A program made the position numbers and the translations under genes. Below, piece by piece: positions 57,276-64,000 of a DNA stretch of 64,000 nucleotides. The number at the start of each line of letters is the position of its first letter. Positions within the stretch are counted from its first letter, which is position 1. The DNA comes from Cinnamomum chago (taxonomy: Eukaryota > Streptophyta > Magnoliopsida > Laurales > Lauraceae), in NCBI GenBank assembly GCA_038049695.1, contig CP142457.1, forward strand, positions 60,384,501 through 60,448,500, written 5' to 3'. Under the pieces are notes generated by a model, which made no database searches, was not told where the DNA came from, and saw only the letters and a list, made by a program, of their open reading frames with translations.

Positions 57276-60200
57276 CTAAGACGTTGGATAAGTGGGCCCC
57301 GCTGCTGATTTGATGATGACCATCGATCATGATGATGAGGTTACCCCAAAATATCTCAGACTAGAAGATCCTAACCATTCAATCAGTAACTGAGTAAATA
57401 TTTCCAAAGACAGAAGGTTGAACAGATGGGATCTTTCTATGTTGGAGATGCTTTGGAATAGGTCCATCTGCCCATCTATTGTGAGGTTTATCAAATAAAG
57501 GTTCGAATCATCAAACCAAGGGGTCTCACACTCCACTTGACGTGGGTGACTCAACATGTGGAAATGTTCTCTGCAAATCTATGGCTACAAGAAGTAATAC
57601 TATTAGGATACAATACAATCGTTGATGTGCAGGACAAAAATAAGCTCAAATAGTGCCTTTTCTTTTCTTCTTTTTTTAACCTACGGGACTCAGAAATTAT
57701 ATGATGAGCATGGGAAGGTGTTTCACAATTGTTCAATGGACTACTGTATTTCTTGCACTTTCTATACAAGCCTTCTACAGGAGTATGTTGCCAAAAAAAA
57801 TATATAAATATGTGTGTCGTGAAGTTGTTTTAATGGCCAAACTTTCAGTGCTTGTGTATTTATAATCATGGAATCAAGGCCTTTGATTTGTGACTAAAGT
57901 GTAACATTAAGTGCGAGAAAATTGTGCCGAATGTGAACAGCAAGATCCTTTTCAACGTTGCTTTTGCAGGAACTTCTCAGGGGCACATGCATTGGCCACA
58001 AATAGTTCCCATGAAAGGAAAAAAGTGCTCATTTTTTTATTTTTTTAATGACAAAGGACCCACCAACCCCCTTGTGGTTGATCATTGGTAAAACCCAAAT
58101 CACAGGTCTTCCTCCGGAAATGTAGGTGATGCTAATAATAGGGTTTCATGAGTTATCTAACTTTAAAATATTACTCCAATTGGATGTTGCTGGGCCATCC
58201 AATTAAAGATGGTGATCGCAAAACATCCATATGGTAGAACCGTAGAACAGCCTATGAGCTATTTTGTCCAATATAAGATGTGGTGTTTATTACGCAGGGT
58301 AATAAGTCTAGGTATTATTTTTACAAATCGTCCTCATAAGCCTTTCATCCCTCTTTGTGGTCCATGTTCTCCCCTAAGCATGGCCAATTACAGCGTATCT
58401 TTAAGAAATATGAACAGACAAGAACACCCCCATCGTGTAGCTGGTGCTCAGCTGGTTAAAGAGAAATAAATAGACCGCCAACATACTCTAGGTTAATGAG
58501 TGATGTTGACACCTTACTATCACACGTCTTCAAGTTGAAGATATCACTCACAGCCAGATAGTCCATAACCCAAAAAAAAAAAAAAAAAATATTACTAAAC
58601 AAAACCCATCATCTGTGACTTCTAAAAAGATAGAGATAAAATAAGAAGCAGGAGACGGGGGCAGACCGAGGTAGAAAGTCCTGGGGGCTCAAGCCCCCCA
58701 CCCATATATGAGAAAAAACTTAAAATTCTTAAAACCCCCTACATATTCTGAAAATTCATATGTATAGTTTTTACATTTATCCCTTCCCCCAATATTTATT
58801 TTACATAAAGCCCCCCAAATTGGATTTCCTATGTCTGCCTCTCGCGGGAGGCACGTTTTTAACCAAGTGATACCCGTATGTACCCCCCACCACTTGTCTA
58901 AGGGCCTATTTGGTCGCAAGAATTTGGAGAATTCACATCTACTGAATTTAGAGAATTTAGAATACTAGAATTTAGAATGCTGCTGACGTCCTCCTGAATT
59001 TCAATTCTATGTTTGATTCATTCTGAAATTTCTTGCCTGAGAATTCAATCCACCTTGAATTTGAGAAATTTTTTGTTTGATAACTTACTAGAATTCTCTA
59101 TTTGATTTTCACATAACAAAGTACAAAAGTAGAAAATCAATTCAAATAATAATCTTGATAAATAAAAATTCTACTTAGTCTTAATAGATTTTCATGTGGA
59201 TCCCACTTAGCCATAAAATGTTAGGCACCAACAGATCGTCAATTGGGGTAATTATGTCAAAAATATTTATACAAAATTCTCCCATCATTTTATAGTTTTT
59301 CTTAATAATAATTTTTTTTTAAAAACCCTAAAATGAAGCAATCTTACACAGCTCTATATACTTCAAAATCAACCAGCTACCTTGAAGACCTAAAGCTTCC
59401 TACTACAACTAGTATATTCCACCCTCTGTTCTGTAATGGTCTCGTTCTCTTTTTATAGTTTTTCTGGGTTTCTTCAGAAGACTGGGACAGGGAGTGGGAG
59501 TGGGAGTGGGAGTGGGAGAGGGAGAAATAGTGATAAGGACAGCAAGGGTAGACAGTGGCTTCTAAAAGAGAGAGAAAGGGAAGTGTGTATCTGTGGGGCT
59601 GCTGTGTGTTGCAGTGAGGGTTTGGGAGGGAGAGAGGGAAAGAGAGTGTTTGCTTTTGGCTAAGAAATTGAAAGATGGGAGACAGCTGTTATGGTGGCTG
59701 GGACGAGTGGATAGTGTAGGTGTTTGGTTGGGTGACTTGTGCAGTAGGTATTAGATGCAGTTGGTTAAGTGTGAGGGAGCGTACTGCGTAGTGACTAGTG
59801 AGCGGGAGATGGGTGAGGGATGCAATAGGCTTTCAATGTCCAAAATCAAATATCCTCGAGTCCCATCTACAAATTAAGTCTCCTTTTTTTTTATGACATT
59901 GACCGAAAGAGGACTAATCCCTCATGTGGCGCCGCCTAAACCCACACAAATGAAGTCCTACTATCAAGAGTCCATCCTACACTAACAGTTCATGTACATC
60001 AATCTATCAAATATCAATTAAAAGTCCCGTCTAAAAATGAAGTCCACATATCAATGATCCATCCTACACTAATAGTCCATGTAAATCAATCAATCAATCG
60101 AATATCAACTAACTTCATCAAAAACCAGTCAGATGGTGCCGCCTCCACATCCATCTAGGATGTCAAGTCATCCATACAGGATTGAAAACATCAAGATGCG

Positions 60201-60558
60201 AGTGTGTAATTTCATGTGAACTACATGTGAATTTAAAGACATCAACCATAACAACTTCATTATAGCAATTATAAACATAAGAACAACTCAGAATAAATGC
60301 CTCTTTGGGAAACATGTGAAATTTAGAATCTTTTGAACGTTGGAGGTTAAGGCACTAATGGAGGATCACGAAGTAGGACTAGCAAAATAACTGAATTTTC
60401 AATATGAATAAAATCAAGCACAGACCTTCAAAGATTAGCCAAATGAAGTTTTCAATTGAATCTTCCTTTTCATATTTTCAAAAAACAGTCCGTCTGACCG
60501 TCTAAAATTACTATTAGATAACTAGAGTACACATACCCTGTACACATTGAACAGAGGT
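57276..60558. other. Intergenic between the NAC and GBPL3-like genes
   Basis: No gene recognised. It includes an A-run near 58570, a GGGAGT hexanucleotide repeat (59490-59513) and a sequence near 58909 (GGGCCTATTTGGTCGC) that looks like one end of a MITE without a visible partner. The two genes converge here, so both 3' untranslated regions must lie inside. Confidence 0.5.
59490..59513. repeat. (GGGAGT)4 hexanucleotide repeat
   Basis: Four exact units, followed by a related GGGAGA. Confidence 0.93.
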
Positions 60559-63500
60559 CTACCTATGGAGGACATGTTTCTCATAAAGAGCAATGAAGTC
60601 CTTTTTACTTGGGTTCCTCAACTGCAAGAGTTCTGCACCAAAACCATGCTTTGTAAGCTCCTGCTTTAGTTTCTGCACCGTTAACTTGGAATAATCTTCT
60701 GGTTCCGTTTGCACGCTGTGGTTATCTTCTCCGTCTCCTTTAAAGACAGAACCCCCATCTTCGGTATGCGTATTTAAAGGGCTGGTGGTGCTCCTGGACC
60801 TCTTCTTTCCTCTGGTTATCTGTTCATCAGCATCCATATCTTGAACGGACTCCACACCCATATAATCATCTACTCTTACACGTTTCCCCTGAGAAGCGGT
60901 CCTGAGCTTGGTATCAAGTGCAGTTTCATTCAGACGAACAGACGTCAACTCCTGCTGAAGGGCATCAAGTTTTCTCTGAGTAGATTGCAGCTGCAAAGAC
61001 AGCTCTTCAGCTCTTCTATTTGCCTCTGCTCGAGCTGTTCTCTCGGTCGACAGTAGGCCCTCTAGAACTTGAACCGTGTCCGCCCTCTGCTCATTGTTTG
61101 ACTTCAGCAGAGACTCGATTTCCTTCTCTCTTTCTTCAACCTGTGCCTCGAGTTGTGCAACCTTGGAAAGAGCATCCCTTTCAGAGGTGCGCAACCTGTT
61201 AACCTCTTCTGTCAGGTTAGCTTTGTGTCTTTCAAGGCTCTCAATGTGCCTTTCATTTCTCTCAAGTTGAGCCAATCTTTCCATTGCCAGACGCTGGATC
61301 TCACTCTTGTCCTTTTGAGCAAAAACTGCCTCCGCACGGGCTTCATCGGACAGCTTGGTTGCCCTTCTTGCTTCAGTTTCAGCAGCTCTGCACCTTTCAT
61401 CAGCTTCCTTAAACCTTCTAAAATCAGATTCATATTTCTGCTCCAGGTGAATCTTCTCTTGCTGCAATATTCTGGCTTTTTGCTCAAATGATTGAGCTGC
61501 TGCTTTGGTTGAATCCAACTTATTGTCCAACTCTTTAATTTCAAGTCTCAAGGCAGAACATTCCAAATCATAGCTCTTCAGTTTTGACTCAGCTGCCTGC
61601 AAATATATTACCAAAACATCACCATTATCATCAACAAGAGAAATTATATACTGCTCGACTGATAAAAGCGGGGGAAAGAGCATTTTTCGGTTCAACAAAC
61701 TATGTGCTACATGTGGCTACCACACTATGATGGACCAAATGATGGTCCAGGCCACAAATACCTCCCATAGTGGATCAAACTAACCATCTGAATGGCAGCG
61801 TGCAAGTGTGAGAGAATTACCATAAAGGACCAACATTTGATTAGGACAAAATCAGATAAGATTATCCAAGTGGAGTTTTCTCAGGTGTCATTCACTATTT
61901 GGCAAACCTTACAACCTATGATGTGCAGATACAGCATGGGTACGGCAGGGGCAAGCCATGGACACAGCCAGGCCACAGATTTTACACAAAAAGTGAAGCA
62001 TCGATATGATACAACACTGTACTTTGTACTTTGTCTATTTTGGAGTATCCGGGCATCATAACTTATGACCACTTTGTATCCCCAAAAGGCACTCTCCACA
62101 ATAGAGTTGGTCGGCCCAAGCAAATGGCACAAATAAGCATAGCACTTTTACCACCAACAAAAACATAAACAGTCATACACAAATAATACAACAGCATTAA
62201 AGTAAAGTCGGGGCTTACCTCCAACTCTAACCTCAAACTTGACAAACGATGATCAGCATGTTCAATCGTTGCCGTCTTTTCCTTAATTTCCTCTTCCTGT
62301 AATTCATTTTTAAGAGCAACTTAGGATTGACAATTGATGACCAAAATTGTAAAATACTAAGAAGCAATAAATGAGACCTTTTCAGCTAGGCTGACAGAAA
62401 ACTCGGCCCTCAGAGCATCTTCCCTTCGCTGAGTGTCTTTTTGAGTCTGTTCCTGTATTCTTGCCGCCTTCTGCAGAGCTGTTTTGGCATCATTAACAGC
62501 TATTTCAAACTTCCGCTTCCACTCTGATGCCTCCTCCTGCGCTGAGTTAGCTTGTTCACGAGCAGCAGCCACTCTTGCTTCAGCAACACCTACTCTGGAC
62601 TTGAGAGATGTTATTTCAGCATTGACCTGGTCTTCTTCAGCCCTCTGTTTCAAAGAAATTTGATCATATTTTCTCTTCCATTCAGACAAATCCAGCTTTG
62701 CAGAATCTAGAGCTTTGGCCAAACTTGAACACCTTTCTTCTAATGAGCTGCACTTGCTCTGCAAATTACCAATACGGCCGGTGTATTCATCTGTAATTTT
62801 CTTCTTGTCCTTGATAGCTTCCTCGTAACGCCTCAAATAGTCTGCTTTGTAATTCTCACTTGCTTCTAGTTGCTTTTTAAGCAATTCCAACTTGTCTTCA
62901 TTTGAGCGGAATTTTAACTTCAGAGCACTTCTCTCTGAAGAAATGTGGTCTAATTGCTTCTTGACAAGGTCAAGTATTGGGCCTTCCAAACTGCACAAAT
63001 ACTAACATCATTCAAGGTTCCGCTTATAGGAAAGAAAGAAGCAGAGAATGCACCAACATGGGCAAATGCATAAAGATATTCGTCAGGTGGGGCATGAAGC
63101 ATGTCTACCCGGGTGGATCTCTCTCGTTTTGTGGGTGAGTGGGTGTGATTTTGATGATGATTGGGAAGGGTGGGGCAGGTGGGTGCAGCATGATTTTGAG
63201 AACCTTATGTGTTTTCTATAGGCCCCTCTCAGAGTTTTTTTACTTTATATTCTTTATTTTTAATTTTTACAAAATGCCTGCCTCAAGGAAATTTTTCTCC
63301 TGCCGCGGCTCAGCCATTGATGTCAACCACAATATAACAGATCCCTCAAACCTTGTCATGATAGGATGTCTGTCACAAAGACGCTAAATCACTTGACACA
63401 CAATCCTACACATTTTAAAGAGAAAACTAAGGTGCAAAGAGTGACTCCGCCCATGCAATCTCCTGGGTAACTACCGGAAGTGGAGGTCCATGGAAATTTC

Positions 63501-63733
63501 AATTTTACCTAAAATCCTATGTGATATTTTATAATCATTCTTTATAATATAGTTGGGAGAAGGCTTTGATGATGATGATGATGATTATTATTTTAGAGGA
63601 TAGTCTGGCTAACGAAGGGGTAGGTGGATAGTGGCAGTTCTTCTGTATAACTTCTTGTTGTAATCATTCTTTGTTTTTCATATAATGCTCATACCTTTTT
63701 CCCTTCTTCCTGGGCTTCAAGCCCGTGCATGCG

Positions 63734-63806
<73 letters not shown>

Positions 63807-63890
63807 CTGTTGTAAAAAGCTGGTTAACTTTTGCCATTTTCCCGGACCGTGAGATGATGCTTCATACTCAGAGAGAAGATCATCCAAAAC
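60559..63890 (-). CDS. GBPL3: Guanylate-binding protein, GBPL3 type (C-terminal part, gene continues beyond the window)
   Basis: Plant dynamin-like GBP family; Arabidopsis GBPL3 (At5g46070) acts in the nucleus, forming defence-activated condensates and associating with the nuclear periphery. Exons on the minus strand, in transcript order: 63890-63805, 62990-62378, 62296-62219 and 61596-60559, all with GT-AG borders and matching phases (0, 2, 0, 0). The upstream exons with the GTPase domain lie past 64000. Seen: VLDDLLSEYEASSHGPGKW; then about 500 residues of nearly continuous coiled coil rich in Glu, Lys, Arg and Leu; basic nuclear-signal-like patches GKRVRV and GKKRSRS; an acidic linker; and a conserved end TVQKLKQELTKHGFGAELL...KKDFIALYEKH, which resembles a SAP-like helix pair (inference). 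The stop is TAG at 60561-60559. About 659 complete codons lie in the window. Confidence 0.92.
61597..62218 (-). other. Intron of the GBPL3-like gene
   Basis: 622 bp, donor GTAAGC, acceptor TTTGCAG, phase 0. The open frame continuing from the last exon to 61698 is intronic read-through. Confidence 0.88.
62297..62377 (-). other. Short intron of the GBPL3-like gene
   Basis: 81 bp, donor GTCTCA, acceptor AATTACAG, phase 0. Confidence 0.88.
62991..63804 (-). other. Intron of the GBPL3-like gene that starts with a microsatellite
   Basis: 814 bp, acceptor TTGTGCAG, phase 2. The donor is GTCTCTCTCT: the intron begins GT and passes at once into a (CT)n(CA)n run. Confidence 0.85.
63735..63803. repeat. 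(TG)11(AG)n compound microsatellite
   Basis: TG from 63735 to 63756, then GA/AG to 63803, ending within the GBPL3-like splice donor. Confidence 0.95.
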
Positions 63891-64000
63891 CTGTAAAAAA
63901 TATTAGAAATTATTAGACATAACAGGAGAAATGTTCTCCAAAGAGCACCTTTATATGCAGTCCAACTCTGTGGGGCTCACTTGGGGCCACCTTTAATGAG

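Noticed and set aside
58436..58460. tRNA-like GCTCAGCTGGTTAAAG word
   Set aside because: No B box at the expected spacing.
58909..59110. GGGCCTATTTGGTCGC as the start of a hAT or Harbinger element
   Set aside because: No matching inverted end or target duplication could be found downstream.
61597..61698. Extension of the GBPL3 last exon to an upstream Met
   Set aside because: A good acceptor (TTTGCAG) lies at 61597-61603, and the coiled-coil character stops exactly there.
1..64000. CRISPR arrays, bacterial operons, organellar inserts and rRNA
   Set aside because: Nothing of the kind was seen. The direct repeats present are microsatellites, LTRs, MITEs or minisatellites of a plant nuclear genome.

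Overview
This is a nuclear plant (angiosperm) window. It is AT-rich, gene-poor and full of transposon remains, microsatellites and long intergenic stretches. The genes have plant-specific architectures and GT-AG introns: a HAESA-LIKE1 receptor kinase, a NAC073/SND2-type NAC factor and a plant GBPL3-type guanylate-binding protein. Nothing looks like a grass in particular. A magnoliid or other broad-leaved angiosperm is plausible, but the species cannot be fixed from the sequence alone.

Layout. 1-7 kb is intergenic and holds a complete 513-bp MULE-type MITE, a probable Harbinger-type MITE and a tRNA-like SINE relic. 6997-17350 is a nested pair of Ty1/copia retrotransposons. The outer element (4.77 kb without its insert, LTRs of 230 and 219 bp, TSD CACAT) is split inside RNase H by an inner element (5.58 kb, two 322-bp LTRs, TSD TTCCA). 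Both polyproteins are broken. LTR divergence (7/219 outer, 6/322 inner) agrees with the nesting order. 17.4-32.3 kb has no convincing gene, but holds a SINE with a perfect 15-bp TSD, a small CACTA MITE, a Harbinger-type MITE and a second copy of the MULE MITE. 32298-36053 is an intact two-exon HSL1-type receptor kinase. 36-47.9 kb is intergenic: a short Harbinger MITE, a probable LTR remnant with tandem repeats (about 42.8-44.7 kb) and an 0.86-kb degenerate 21-bp minisatellite. 47927-48964 is an intact single-exon membrane pseudokinase-like gene (HRD changed to HGS, DFG to DYG). 49-53.6 kb is intergenic and SSR-rich. 53637-57275 is a three-exon NAC gene whose 2.7-kb second intron holds two head-to-head copies of a MITE, forming a large palindrome. 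57.3-60.5 kb is intergenic. 60559 to the right edge (minus strand) is the 3' part of a GBPL3-like gene; its GTPase half lies outside the window.

The four host genes are unrelated neighbours, as expected in a plant genome: peptide-receptor signalling (HSL1), a membrane kinase-like protein, secondary-wall transcription (NAC) and a nuclear coiled-coil GTPase linked to immunity. The mobile elements explain most of the recognisable intergenic structure. The strongest second-look items are the nested copia pair with its lesion pattern, the two-copy MULE MITE family, the MITE palindrome in the NAC intron, the pseudokinase, and a microsatellite directly against a GBPL3 splice donor.
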